Shown here in pieces: positions 41,783-53,823 of a stretch of DNA of 64,000 bases. Position 1 is the stretch's first letter. Every line of letters begins with the position of its first letter. The position numbers and the translations under genes are program-made. The notes beneath the pieces are model-generated. The model was not told the origin of the DNA. It worked only from the letters and a program-made list of their open reading frames with translations, and made no database searches. The DNA comes from Deinandra increscens subsp. villosa (taxonomy: Eukaryota; Streptophyta; Magnoliopsida; Asterales; Asteraceae), in the NCBI GenBank assembly GCA_039602395.1, contig JBCNJP010000045.1:6278-70277 (forward strand), written 5' to 3'.

Positions 41783-42317
41783 TTTCTGGTTCAATCTACT
41801 GATCTGTGGTTGCTATTCTCGGAGTTTTTGAAACGAAATGAGTAGTTTTAGGTGATTTTGAAGTGTTTTTACAAACTTTTGATCACTTTGATTGAGTCTT
41901 TTGTGAAAATTTTGCTCCTAAATCATTCCTTATCATTTTTTCTGATTCACTGTTGCAAATCTAATCAAAATCAGTCCAAAATCAAGTGTTTTGAGAAAAT
42001 TATGTTGAGGTTCAAACTAACTGCTCTGAAGTCCTAGTTCGGACAGAGTTCGGACGAGTTCGTTTTAAGTTCGGTCATAGTTCGGACATTTTTCTTCTTC
42101 GATAGTAGTTCGGTCAAGGTTCGGGTTATTTTGATTTCGGGTAGAGTTCGGGGGAGGTTCGGTACTGGTTAAGATAACATTCGGCAATAGTTAGGCACAA
42201 TTAGTTTAATTTGAAGTTCGGATTATCGTTTGATGTTCGGAGAGAGTTCGGAACTGGTTCGGACAAGGTGGTTAGGTTCGGATAAGGTTCAGACAAACAT
42301 AATTAAATTTTTCAACG
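41783..42317 (+). other. Element D leader with TTCGG repeats
   Basis: From about 42030 to 42300 the leader consists largely of agttcgg/ggttcgg words. The Gag ATG is at 42318. Confidence 0.8.
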
Positions 42318-43409
42318 ATGTTGTAATTTCAGGCTTTTGCCACGATGCAGGCTATGATGAATTTTGATAATGATGGAACAAGTCAGATAGTGCCCAAGTT
42401 ATTGAAGTTGGAAGATTATCATAATTGGAAGCAATGATTTTCTGCTTACATAAGCACGAATGATATCGATTTTTGGATTCCAATCAAGAAGCTTTATCAA
42501 CATCCGACTGATCAAGGAGATTTCAAGGAAGTTCATACCTTTGATCTTGCTGAAATAAAATCGTATGAGGTTGAACAAAAGGCTTTCGGTTATCTTACAA
42601 TGACTTTACCTACTGAGTTGCTACATCAATTTAGTACTTGCAAGAAATCTAAGCAATTGTGGGATGGTTTATCAGCGAGGTGTGAGGGTAATGATGACTA
42701 CAAGAAGAGTCGAAAGAAATTGTTGAATAAAGAATTTGATAACTTTCAACATTATGACAATGAGAACATTACTGCTCTCGTTTCACGGTTTTCACATCTG
42801 ATTAGTGAGTTAAAGGTCGTTGGAATTGAGAAAACTGATGTTGATTTGAAGGAGAAGATTATGGAAGGTTTGCCTGAAAAGTGGGAGAACTATGTTTTGC
42901 TGCTCACTCACGATAAAGAATATTTTACATTGACATTTCACGAGCTTACTGGAAAACTTCATGCTCGAGAAATGGAAATGTTAGATTCAAAGAAGTCAAC
43001 TGCTACTTTACAAAATCCTGAGTTGTATCATGGTGAGAATACTGCTAGCATGAATGCTTAAGCAAATCCAAATCTGAGTTATGCACCAAGTGTTGCTTTT
43101 ATGGCTGGAGTTTTCTGGAAATTTTGATTCTTCAAAAGGTTGCACTTTTACAATTCCTAATTTATCAAGTAAAAGTGCATTTTATGTTCAATCGGTGGAT
43201 GAATGCGCCAAATTGATTGCTGCTCTCATTTCTTCATCTTTTGGAATGATTATAAATGATGTTGGGAAGGCACAATTGGTTAAAGAAGATTTGAATGAGC
43301 TTGATGATGATCAACTGAATGAGTTAGATATGGCATGGCAACTTGCTATGTTACTCAAAGGTCATGGCGATATTATAAGTAAACTGGAAAACAAGCTTTT
43401 AGCGGCAAA
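42318..43409 (+). pseudogene. Element D Gag, N-terminal part
   Basis: ATG at 42318 is followed two codons later by TAA and the frame FQAFATMQAMMNFDNDGTSQ, aligned with the B start MSEYQAFAAIQ. It continues KLLKLEDYHNWKQ, TGA in place of an Arg or Trp codon, FSAYISTNDIDFWIPIKK, MTLPTELLHQFSTCK, KQLWDGLSARCEGNDDYKKS and GLPEKWENYVLLLTHDKE, the UBN2-type Gag fold. A stop at 43060 and a frameshift near 43100 separate the stretch ending VKEDLNELDDDQLNELDMAW. It is decayed by few lesions. Confidence 0.87.
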
Positions 43410-43925
43410 GTGGGTTTTGATAAATCAAATATCAAGTGCTACAAGTGTTCGAAGCTTGGACATTTTGCTAGAGAATGTCAACAAACTCATGGAAGCAAAC
43501 CAGGTTTTACTCAACCATCGTCTAGTAATTCAATCAAGACAATAGCTTTAACAGTTCAAGATGATGGTGTTTATGATTGGGGTAAACATTTTGATTCTTC
43601 TTCTTTAATTGTCACTCATGATCAACAAGAAGAATATAGTTCAGATACAAGTTCAGACACAACTTCAGAACCGAGTTCCTATGAATCAGCTGAAAACCTG
43701 GAAAGTTTATTAAAAGAAAATGCTTCATTATTGAAGAAAATTCAAAGGCTTTCTGAGGAATTCAAGCTGGTTAATTCAGACTTGAAGGTGTCTAGGGCAT
43801 ATGAGAAGGAATTAGTTTTGAAGAATGATTGTTTGATTAAAGAGATCAAGTTGATGAATGAAGTTTTAGAGATTTCAAAACAAAATAAAAAGGATGTTAA
43901 AGCTGGAAATGCAAAAGATTTGTGA
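43410..43925 (+). pseudogene. Element D Gag, first zinc knuckle and coiled-coil start
   Basis: The frame reads GFDKSNIKCYKCSKLGHF then ARECQQTHG: a complete CCHC knuckle (CYKCSKLGHFAREC). This is followed by a Ser/Thr-rich acidic stretch (SSDTSSDTTSEPSSYES) and coiled coil (ESLLKENASLLKKIQRLSEE). It is open for 171 codons and stops at 43923, where a one-base shift moves the coiled coil to another frame. Sequence and order match element B. Confidence 0.88.
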
Positions 43926-44363
43926 AGAAAGGGATGAGTTGGTTCAAGAAGTTAAGAAATGGAAAGATGAAGCAGAGGGTGCTGCAAATGATTTTCAGAA
44001 TCTGTTTGAAAAATCCAAAATCAAGCTTGATCTTCTTACAAAAGATGCTGAAGAATCTGCTGCTAAAATTGCAAGTTATCAAGCTGTGATGGAAAAATAT
44101 TTGGATGAGAAGCGGGATTTGGTTAGTGTGAATAAAGTTCAAACAACAAATTTGGAGATCCAGAAGCGGAATGAAGATAAACTGAAGAAAGAATTGTTTG
44201 AAGGCATGGAAAATCTTCGCATGCAAAAATTTGAAACACACAAAGTTGCAAAGCGGTTGATAGCAACTGAGAAGGATTTAGCTGAAGCACAACAACCAAT
44301 TTCTGATTTCAAGATTCAAGTCATCGATGCAAATCGATTGCTAAATAATGTTTCAAATTCTCA
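43894..44363 (+). pseudogene. Element D Gag, coiled-coil region
   Basis: Open coiled coil: CEERDELVQEVKKWKDEAEG, KRNEDKLKKELFEGMENLRM, VAKRLIATEKDLAEAQQ and DANRLLNNVSNSQV, nearly identical in pattern to C. It ends where element E is inserted (target agtat at 44364-44368). The continuation at 52612 (FTSFPARDENFEKMFDK) matches the residues after the same motif in C (FTSFLAKDVNFEKSF), which confirms the nesting. Confidence 0.9.
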
Positions 44364-44368
44364 AGTAT

Positions 44369-46444
44369 TGTAACACCCACATCCTAGGATAAGCACTAGG
44401 GAGTGTTACGCGGCGAATAACACAAATGCACATGGCACTAATCAAAGTTTACAGCGGAAGTCTTTAACTTTATTCATAACAAAAGTTGTAGAATCTACAA
44501 AGTACTAAGATAATACAATATCTAAGTTCCATTTGATACTAGAAGTCTATGTCTTCGTCCAACCAAAATTTAGACTTCTATACTAGCTTCTTCATCGTCC
44601 CATCCATGTCTAGCTATCCGCTACTACATGGTACCTAAGATGTACGTCCAAAAGAAAAAGACAACATTTGGGGCTCAGCATATTGCTGGTGAGTTTCATA
44701 AACGTAGCAGTTCATATGTAATTAAATGTTGACTACAGCATCATATAAACATGTATATCCATGGCAGGGATCACAGAATCAGGATCGGGAATGATCGTCC
44801 AAGCAACTAGGTCTATCTGTATGCATACTACCTATTTGTACATGTCACATGGGCCCTCTTCCAAGATCGTATCTAACCCTTCAGGCCTCAACATTTATAG
44901 ATACTAATGGCAGTCAAATATATACTTTATTACAGAACAACACATCCGTTTCATAAAAAGTAATTGCCCAGTGAGAGAGTGACTCACCTTTGTCTTTAAT
45001 CGAACAATCTCAGGCAGAATCTTCACTAAAGGCCTCGATCCAAACCTAATCGTGTATCGGGTTGTATTAGTGCAAGGCTTTATATTATAAACATCTTCTA
45101 TGTTCTATAATCCTAAGACTATACTTTCTCAGAGGTTAAAATGACTAAAATGTCCTTTATAGTCAATATGACTTTTCTAATTATAATATGAAGAAGCGCA
45201 TTCCTATAAGTAAATGCTCACTTTGAGATCGCCCAGTGAGGGATGCCAGGTCCCATTTGGGATTTATGCGACACCCTCGCTATGCCAGAAACCCCAGTGT
45301 ACAGGCGCTTACCCTTCCGGTCCGCGTGAACTTCTAAATACCCGAATAATTTGCTATATTCAATATTTTATTTTTATATCAAAATTGAACTCATATATAT
45401 CTAATATATATTTAAACATTTTCTAATACCAAAAACCAACTCCCAATTCCTTATAGATAGACCAATATATATTTGATAATCATCTTTCAAAACCCTAATT
45501 TGACGTAGTTCTCAAATTATCACCAAAACTCTTTTTATTATTAAATAAACTTAGAGCTTTCTTAAAACATGTTATTTTAAGCTTACATACCAAAAATCAG
45601 ACCTTAATTCCAAACAGATTACTCAATTTTAAAGAATCATGCTTAAGAACCCTAATTTCGGATCTTTCCTAAAAAGCATATCTAGGTGTTATGAATCATA
45701 AAATGTATTGAGGGCTTTTGTAATACATACCTAATAAAGCTTTGCTCCAGAAAATTAGCTTCTAAGACCTCCTGGATCAACCGATTTCGAGCTATGAACA
45801 TTCTTGAGAGTTTTAGGGTTTTTCTAAGCTTTGATTTGTGAATTAGCAAGTGAATATGAAGAACTAAGGCTCCTATTTATAGTATAAGGTGTGAAATATG
45901 GTCTAGACACATCCCATGGTGACTAGGATAAAATTTGATGAGTCATAAGAAGTAATCATTTCAATGAATGATATTGAGACACATAAGTATATGACTAGGA
46001 TAGAATTTTGATGAGTCATAAGAAGTAATCATTCCAATAAATGATATTGAGACACATAAGTATATGACTAGGATAGAATTTTGATTAGTCATAATAAGTA
46101 ATCATTCATTGAGACACATAGATATTTAGATATTTTAGGATATTATGGTGTATTTCTATCGTTTATACTTTCATATATCTTTTATTTAAAGCCCCAAAAC
46201 CTATTAGGATTTATTCCTAATTATATCTAACTCTCGAGATACATAAAATGATGAGTCTAATCACTTATATCATCATGTATTTATCCAATACTTATCTTTG
46301 CAACTACGTATTCACATATTTCCTTATGCATATATACATATAACTCATATAATATATATATATAACACATAAATATGTATTTCCTAATATTCTAACTTGT
46401 TAGACACGTAGAATATGCATAGTATTTGTATTAACTAACAATAT
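44369..46444 (-). repeat. Element E 3' LTR (lacks its first bases)
   Basis: The plus strand starts TGTAACACCCACATCC and matches 50487 onward closely. It stops after ttaactaacaat, missing about 40 bp present in the other LTR (ttacgcaattacc...gggatgttaca). Adjacent is integrase coding sequence, joined at a repeated word (attctaacttgtta at 46390 and 46443), so a short-homology deletion is likely. Confidence 0.9.
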
Positions 46445-47361
46445 TCTAACTTGTTATAGGAAAATTCTATCAAAGGTAAATGACAGTCCCAGCTACCACC
46501 AAAATCAATTATACAAGCCCGTAACATATCTTCTAGAGTTTGAATTGTACGTTCACTCTGACCATCAGTCTGAGGGTGATATGCGGTACTTAAATTGATC
46601 TTTGTTCCAAGAGACTTTTGAAAGCTCGCCCAAAATCTTGAAGTAAATCGGCTATCCCTGTCAGAAATAATAGATAAAGGTATGCCATGTTTACTTACAA
46701 TCTTTTCGATACATAAGTTTTCCAGTGTTTCAATTGGGTAGCTTTCATCAATTGGGATAAAGTGTGCTGTCTTGGTTAGACCGTCAATTATAACCCAAAT
46801 AGCATTATACCCTTTACGAGTCTTAGACAACTTTGTAACAAAATCCATTGTTACTTGATCCCACTTCCAAATGGGTAATTCTATTTTTTGTAATAGACCA
46901 CCAGGCTTTTGATGCTCAGTTTTAACTTGAAGACAAGTTAACTGAGCAATTGACCTCTTCATATTAGGCCACCAAAATTGGTTCCTAATATTTTGGTACA
47001 TCTTGTTTGCTCCAGGGTGCATTGTATACTTGGACGTATGGGCTTCATCCAAAACCTTTTCGTGAATATCCCCCAACTTAGGAATCCAAATCCTCTGACC
47101 AAACCTAAGGATTTCATCGGTTCCTTTGGTTAGCAAGCCTTGTTTTCCTAACATTATTTCAGATTTAATATTCTCTTCTTTTAATGCATCTATCTGAGCT
47201 TCTTTAATCTGATCTTTCCAATCGATCATAACATTAATCCTTAATGCTTTTACCCTAATTGGTTTGATCCTGTTCTTCTGACTCAAGGCATCTGCTACTA
47301 TATTTGCCTTACCTGGATGGTATTGGATTTCACAATCATAATCATTGATTATTCCATCCAC
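46445..47361 (-). pseudogene. Element E integrase (and end of RNase H)
   Basis: The frame starts with the RNase H end (NDYDCEIQYHPGKANIVADA). It then has a zinc-binding region, HTSKYTMHPGANKMYQNIR and FWWPNMKRSIAQLTCLQVK, in which the first Cys of the expected CX2C is missing. The catalytic core follows: WDQVTMDFVTKL, IISDRDSRFTSRFW and STAYHPQTDGQSERTIQTLE, giving the D, D and E residues. It ends abruptly after WDCHLPLIEFSYNKLEYC, so the C-terminal domain is lost. A one-base frameshift at about 47360 separates it from RNase H. Confidence 0.92.
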
Positions 47362-47729
47362 CTTCTCTGTCTCATGTTTAACTCTTTCAGACTAAAAACA
47401 TGTTGAAGACTTTTGTGATCTGTATATATCACGCACTTAGTACCATATAAATAGTGCCTCCAAATCTTTAAAGCAAACACTATGGCACCAAGTTCGAGAT
47501 CATGTGTGGTATAAATCTTTTCATGAACTCATAGTTGTCGTGAAGCATAAGCGATAACTTTATCCCTTTGCATCAACACACACCCTAGCCCGTTCAGAGA
47601 AGTGTCACAATAAATCACAAAATCGTCGTTCCCTTCAGGAAGAGCTAAAATTGGAGCACTACTAAGTTTTTGCTTCAGATAATTAAATGCCTCTTCTTGC
47701 TTTGATCCCCAATCAAATTTAACCGACTT
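47362..47729 (-). pseudogene. Element E RNase H
   Basis: Minus-strand sequence reads KQEEAFNYLKQKLSSAPILA, DDFVIYCDTSLNGLGCVLM, KVIAYASRQL, then [43 protein letters not shown]. The catalytic Asp (YCDTS), Glu (LELGA) and Asp (TDHKS) are visible. A TAA near 47730 separates it from RT and a TGA lies in RQL*VHE. Confidence 0.9.
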
Positions 47730-49736
47730 TTATGTTAAAGAAGTTAAAGGTGAAGCAATCTTTGCAAAGTTTTTGACGAATCTTCTGTAATATCCAGCTA
47801 ATCCCAGGAAACTTCTGATTTCGCTAGGATTCTTTGGTGCTTCCCATTTCATCACTGCTTCTATTTTTGCAGGATCAACTTGTATACCTTTCTCATTAAT
47901 AACATGACCCGGGAATTGGACTTCCCTTTTCCAAAAGTCACATTTAGAAAATTTAGCATATAGTTTCTCTTGTCGTAGAGTTTCTAAAACCATATTCAGA
48001 TGTCTGGCGTGATCATCTGAATTCTTAGAATAAATAAGTATATCATCGATGAAAACAATAACAAATTTGTCTAAGTATGGTTTACATACTCTATTCATTA
48101 GGTCCATGAATTCTGCCGGGGCATTAGTTAGTCCAAAAGACATAACTAAAAATTCATAGTGACCGTAACGCGTTCTGAAGGCAGTCTTTGAAATATCTTC
48201 CTCTTGCACTTTTAATTGATGGTACCCTGATCGAAGATCAATTTTGGAAAAATAATTGGCACCTTGCAATTGATCAAACAAGTCTTCTATCCTTGGCAAA
48301 GGATATTTATTCTTGACGATTAACTTGTTTAATTCGCGGTAGTCAATGCACATACGCATTGAACCGTCCTTCTTCTTAACAAATAATACCGGTGCTCCCC
48401 ATGGTGATGTACTTGGCCTGATAAATCCTTTTTGCATCAATTCATTGATCTGCTTCATAAGTTCTTGCATTTCTGACGGAGCTAATCGATAAGGGGCTTT
48501 AGCTACAGGCTTAGCACCAGGTATCAATTCGATATGAAACTCAATCTGACGATCAAGTGGAAGTCCGGGTAAATCTTCTGGAAAGACATCCAAGAAGTTA
48601 TTAACCAACGGAATTTCATTGACCGTTTTCTCCTTTTTCACCTCTACTGCACTAGCCAAAATCAAAAGACATCCCTTTTGATAATGCTTTATTGCTTTCA
48701 TGGCGGAAATGATCCCAATCTTGGAATTGGCATCATCGCCATGGATTAGCAATTCATCGCCATGGATTAGCAATTCCTTCCCATCTGGCTTACTTATTGT
48801 CATTGTCTTGCTTTCACAATCGAGGTACGCGCAATTCTTGTTTAGCCAGTCCATACCCAAAATAACATCATATCCACTTAAAGTGGCCGGCATCAGGTTA
48901 ACTAGGAAAACTGTATCAAGTAGGTTTATAGTACAATCCCTAAATTCTTGTGTAATCCTATATTGTTCACCACTAGCCGTTTCTACTATATATGCAGGAT
49001 CTAAAATTTGGGGCACAAGTTTTATATAAGGCACTAATGCATTGGTCATAAAACTTCTATTTACTCCAGTATCGAATAAAACCCTAGCATATATGTTGTT
49101 GACAAGAAACGTACCGGTTATGGTGTTATCTTTAGCTTCATCTAAGACAAACACACGACCCTTAGCCTTATTCTGATTATCTCCCTGCTTGTGCTGCATA
49201 GGCTTCTTACATTTAGGGCGAATATGTCCAAATTCCCCACAACTGTAACATTGTATCTTTGGGCAATTTCTTGAAAGGTGATTTGCTTCAGGACAGCTCT
49301 GGCATTGATAACTTGTCCTGTTGTTTTTATCTTGGCGGTTCTTATTATTTCCTTCACGCCTTGGTACCTTCCTACCAGACCTCGAACCATGTTTTCCTTC
49401 CTCTTCCCATTTCCTTTTCCTTTCAACAGTCACCAAGCCTTCCTCCTCATATGCAATGGAACTCAGGTCAATTGCCGCTTCATAGGTTCTAGGAGCAGCC
49501 ATTTTTACTGGTTGTCGGATACGAGGTGGTAATGCTTGTATAAACCTTTTCATCCTCTTTTCTTCCGTATCAACATGTATAGGAAGCAATCGTGCCATCT
49601 CGTCAAATTTCTTCACAAATTGACAATGAGTCATATTCCTTGCTTGCAACTGTAGAAACTCTCTCTCTAGTTTGTCCTTCTCGATTATAGGACAAAATTT
49701 TGCCAATACCAACACCTTCAGTTGGTTCCATGTCAT
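47730..49736 (-). pseudogene. Element E Gag C-terminus, protease and reverse transcriptase
   Basis: The frame is open for 668 codons. In order it has the Gag C-terminal part with two CCHC knuckles ([14 protein letters not shown] and [14 protein letters not shown]), protease ([14 protein letters not shown], where most relatives have DTGA), and RT. RT motifs are [51 protein letters not shown] and the active site [12 protein letters not shown], ending [20 protein letters not shown]. All RT catalytic aspartates are present. It is in the same frame as the N-terminal Gag piece, from which it is separated by one TAG. Confidence 0.95.
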
Positions 49737-49776
49737 CGTAGCAATTTCTTCACGACCCTTTGCTATTTTAACATTG

Positions 49777-50174
49777 TCCTACCAGTACAATGCTTCAGAC
49801 TTAAACGTGTAGGTAGCGTATTGAATCGCTTGTGTATCAGTACACCCGTTGATGTCAATTGCCGCTTCCATCTCCCGGATCCACTGGAAGGTAGCCATAG
49901 CATCACGTTTACCTTCTAGCTTTGGAGGATCACAACTCTTAAAGGTTTTGTAAGTACAACCTCTAGGTGGCTCGGGTTCCGCATCTGCACCTCCAGCACC
50001 TAGCTCTGGCTGTCCGCCACCATTACCATTTCCACCACCTTCATTTTGCCTTATTTCAGAAATTATGGTTGGCAATGCATCTCGGATAGCTCGAGCTATA
50101 GCGGCCTGGAATTGTGGCTCAGCATACGATCCAGGGTTGGCATTATTTTCAGGCTCCCCGTTACCGATTTGCAT
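49777..50174 (-). pseudogene. Element E Gag N-terminus
   Basis: It starts MQIGNGEPENNANPGSYAEP and continues AAIARAIRDALPTIISEIRQ, a Gly/Asn linker, RGCTYKTFKSCDPPKLEGK and FQWIREMEAAIDINGCTDTQ, typical of gypsy Gag. It ends at ALYW followed by TAG, where relatives have a second Trp; TGG to TAG is a single transition. Without it the frame would run on into the 668-codon ORF. Upstream, 50175-50470 is a short leader. Confidence 0.9.
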
Positions 50175-50470
50175 CCTATTAACTGGCGGTCTACCACGTA
50201 TTCCTCTAAACCATAGTTAGTACCTATATTTAAGGAGAACAAGTATCAATATCCCAATATCAGATTATAATACGAACAAAATAGTACAGACAGATCAGAT
50301 ATCACATTGGCCAGATGTCATCGCTTATCTGTTATACTTAGAATGTTCAAGTCATCTTCTTTCATGTTATATCAAATCCGGTTATCCTATCTTAATCAAG
50401 TAGCTTATCTCAAGGGGTCTATCTTAGTTTAAGTCTAGATACTATCTTGTACCTAGTTCTCTTAAACCAG

Positions 50471-50483
50471 TGCTCTGATACCA
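50471..50483 (-). promoter_or_regulatory. Primer-binding site (tRNA-iMet), element E
   Basis: The minus strand reads TGGTATCAGAGCA, three bases inside the 5' LTR (plus-strand tgctctgatacca). Confidence 0.93.
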
Positions 50484-50486
50484 ACT

Positions 50487-52606
50487 TGTAACACCCGCAT
50501 CCCAGGATAAGCACTAGGGAGTGTTACGCGTCGAATAACACAAATGCACATGGCACTAATCAAAGTTTACAACGGAAGTCTTTAACTTTATTCATAACAA
50601 AAGTTGTAGAATCTACAAAGTACTAAGATAATACAATATCTAAGTTCCATTTGATACTAGAAGTCTATGTCTTCGTCCAACCAAAACTTAGACTTCTATA
50701 CTAGCTTCTTCATCGTCCCATCCATGTCTAGCTATCCGCTACTACATGGTACCTAAGATGTACGTCCAAAAGAAAAAGACAACATTTGGGGCTCAGCATA
50801 TTGATGGTGAGTTTCATAAACGTAGCAGTTCATATGTAATTAAATGTTGACTACAACATCATATAAACATGTATATCCATGGTAGGGATCATATAATCAG
50901 GATCGGGAATGATCGTCCAAGCAACTAGGTCTATCTGTATGCATACTACCTATTTGTACGTGTCACATGGGCCCTCTTCCAAGATCGTATCTAACCCTTC
51001 AGGCCTCAACAATTTAGATACTAATGGAAGTCAAATATATACTTTAATTACAGAACAACACATCCGTTTCATAAAAAGTAACTGCCCATTGAGAGAGTGA
51101 CTCACCTTTGTCTTTACTCGAATAATCTCAGGCAGAATCTTCACTAAAGGCCTCGATCCAAACCTAATCGTGTATCGGGTTGTATTAATGCAAGGCTTTA
51201 TATTATTAACATCTTCTATGTTCTATAATCCTAAGACTATACTTTCTCAGAGGTTAAAATGACTAAAATGTCCTTTATAGTCAATATGACTTTTCTAATT
51301 ATAATATGAAGACGCGCATTCCTATAAGTAAATTCTCACTCTGAGATCGCCCAGTGAGGGATGCCAGGTCCCATTTGAGATTTATGCGACACCCTCGCTA
51401 TGCCAGAAACCCCAGTGTACAGGCGCTTACCCTTTCGGTCCGCGTGAACTTCTAAATACCTGAATAATTTGCTATATTCAATATTTTATTTATTATCAAA
51501 ATTGAACTCATATATATCTAATATATAAGTAAACATTTTCTAATAAGAAAAACCAACTCCCAATTCCTTATAGATAGCCCAATATATATTTGATAATCAT
51601 CTTTCAAAACCCTAATTTGACGTAGTTCTCAAATTATCACCAAAACTCTTTTATTATTAAATAAACTGAGAGCTTTCTTAAAACATGTTATTTTAAGCTT
51701 ACATACCAAAAATCAGACCTTAATTCCAAACAGATTACTCAATTTTAAAGAATCATGCTTAAGAACCCTAATTTCGGATCTTTCCTAAAAAGCATATCTA
51801 GGTGTTATGAATCATAAAATGTATTGAGGGCTTTTGTAATACATACCTAATAAAGCTTTGCTCCAGAAAATTAGCTTCTAAGACCTCCTGGATCAACCGA
51901 TTTCGAGCTATGAACGTTCTTGAGAGTTTTAGGGTTTTTCTAAGCTTTGATTTGTGAATTAGCAAGTGAATATGAAGAACTAAGGCTCCTATTTATAGTA
52001 TAAGGTGTGAAATATGGTCTAGACACATCCCATGGTGACTAGGATAAAATTTGATGAGTCATAAGAAGTAATCATTCCAATGAATGATATTGAGACACAT
52101 AAGTATATGACTAGGATAGAATTTTGATGAGCGATAAGAAGTAATCATTCCAATGAATGATATTGAGACACATAAGTATATGAGTAGGATAGAATTTTGA
52201 TTAGTCATAATAAGTAATCATTCCAATGAATGATATTGAGACACATAGATATTTAGATATTTTAGGATATTATGGTGTATTTCTATCGTTTATACTTTCA
52301 TATATCTTTTATTTAAAGCCCCAAAACCTATTAGGATTTATTCCTAATTATCTCTAACTCTCGAGATACATAAAATGATGAGTCTAATCACTTATATCAT
52401 CATGTATTTATCCAATACTTATCTTTGCAACTACGTATTCACATATATCCTTATGCATATATACATATAACTCATATAATATATATATATATATATAACA
52501 CATAAATATGTATTTCCTAATATTCTAACTTGTTAGACACGTAGAATATGCATAGTATTTGTATTAACTAACAATTACGCAATTACCTTATTCTTGGGAT
52601 GTTACA
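50487..52606 (-). repeat. Element E 5' LTR, 2120 bp
   Basis: On the minus strand it runs from TGTAACATCCCAAGAATAAG (52606) to GGTGTTACA (50487). A minus-strand TATA-like CTATAAATAGGAG lies near 51990. The 52035-52250 part has three imperfect direct repeats of about 60 bp (tgactaggataga...gaatgatattgagacacataagtat). Confidence 0.94.
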
Positions 52607-52611
52607 AGTAT

Positions 52612-53823
52612 TCACAAGCTTTCCCGCTAGAGATGAGAATTTTGAAAAGATGTTTGATAAGACAGCTCCACCTCCTGCTCGTATCAAAGAAGCTCTCAAA
52701 GAAATGAAGGAAAAGGTTGCAGAGGTTGATTACTCAAAGTTTTCATCATCTAATTCTGAGGAAGAGACGGTTGTGAAGAAAAAGAAAAATAAGAAGATTA
52801 AGAAGAAGAAGGGCATGAAATCTGAAGTTCTTCCTGCTCCTAAGTTTGTATCTGGTTCATCTTCTACTGATTATGAGAAATCTGTTACTTCGAGTGAAAA
52901 GATTCGTTCTCAACCTGACTTTAAAGAGACGATTTTCTTTAAAAAGACAAATATTAAGGATATCAAAGCTGAATTTTCTAAGTTGGCAAAGGATAGACAT
53001 CCGAATATTCGGAGGAAAAAGTTTGTGGAAAACATGTTGGTTTGGGTTTTAAAGCACAAAATGTCAAAGCTGAGGAGGTTCTAACATCATCAACATCACA
53101 AGAGTTGAAGAAGCTCAAAATGAAGCAAGTGAAGAAGGAAGTTTTTAAAGCTGAGAAGGTTCAACCTGAGCGTTTTTACAAACTCACGGCTTCGGAACAG
53201 ATTTTCTTCCGACAAAGAGTTTCCTCTTCATTGTGTTGATGCTCGGAAAATTTCTGAAGTTTTTGAGAAGAGGGATGCTCCAAGAACCTTAAAGAGTCAA
53301 ACTGCCAAATGTTCTTCTAATGGTTCTCATTCTCGAAGCCCAACATCTAAATGGGTACATGATCATCGCCGACAAGTATATGATTCTTTTTCTGATCATG
53401 TTCGAGATATCCATGTTTGTAATTATGTGCAGGCATCTAAAAGGTGGGACAAATCTGAACGTGTATGTTATGTTTGCCGCCAAAAAGGGCATATGGCAAA
53501 AGATTGCCCACTTCCTACTGAATCAAACCAAAGGTTTAAACAGAAACCAGTTGTTGGTAAGCTTGCCAAAACATAGTTCTTTAATGAACAAGGCAGAGTT
53601 TTTGATGAATGTGAATCTACATTCTTTCTAAAACAAAAACGTTTTGTTCCTATGTTTCAAAAGGTTCAAAATGTAGGTTCTTCATCACAGTCACCTGTGA
53701 TTAATTCATCAAAAACTGAATTACCAAAACAATCACAAAACTAGAAACCAAAGGTGGTTTCTAAGCAAAATCAGGATACTGGTCGACCAGAAGCAATCCG
53801 CTTCGGATCCTTTATGAATTAAT
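52612..53823 (+). pseudogene. Element D Gag, Lys-rich tract and second zinc knuckle
   Basis: After element E the frame reads FTSFPARDENFEKMFDK, a Lys run (VKKKKNKKIKKKKGMK), VTSSEKIRSQPDFKETIFFK, KLKMKQVKKEVFKAEKVQPE and the CCHC knuckle RVCYVCRQKGHMAKDC (about 53460-53507). The tail is FFNEQGRVFDECESTFFL, KPKVVSKQNQDTGRPEAIRF, then a stop. Four frameshifts or stops split it. The next residues in a complete Sirevirus would be protease; here the sequence goes to TSASRRPIEDFKVVDGGVF-like remnants and non-coding DNA. Confidence 0.85.

Larger units (their letters stand above)
44369..52606 (-). mobile_element. Element E: Ty3/gypsy retrotransposon with 2.1-kb LTRs (minus)
   Basis: Both LTRs, a primer site, Gag, protease, RT, RNase H and most of integrase are present on the minus strand. 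The element is flanked by a perfect 5-bp duplication, agtat (44364-44368 and 52607-52611), in element D. The order PR-RT-RH-INT defines Ty3/gypsy, and the Gag and integrase look chromovirus-like (possibly Tekay/Del), which I have not verified. Lesions: one TAG in Gag, two stops in RNase H, a frameshift before integrase, and a deletion covering the integrase end, 3' UTR and LTR start. Confidence 0.93.

Noticed and set aside
45214..45426. 70-codon frame in the LTR of element E
   Set aside because: It lies wholly in LTR sequence that is repeated at 51330 and shows no domain.
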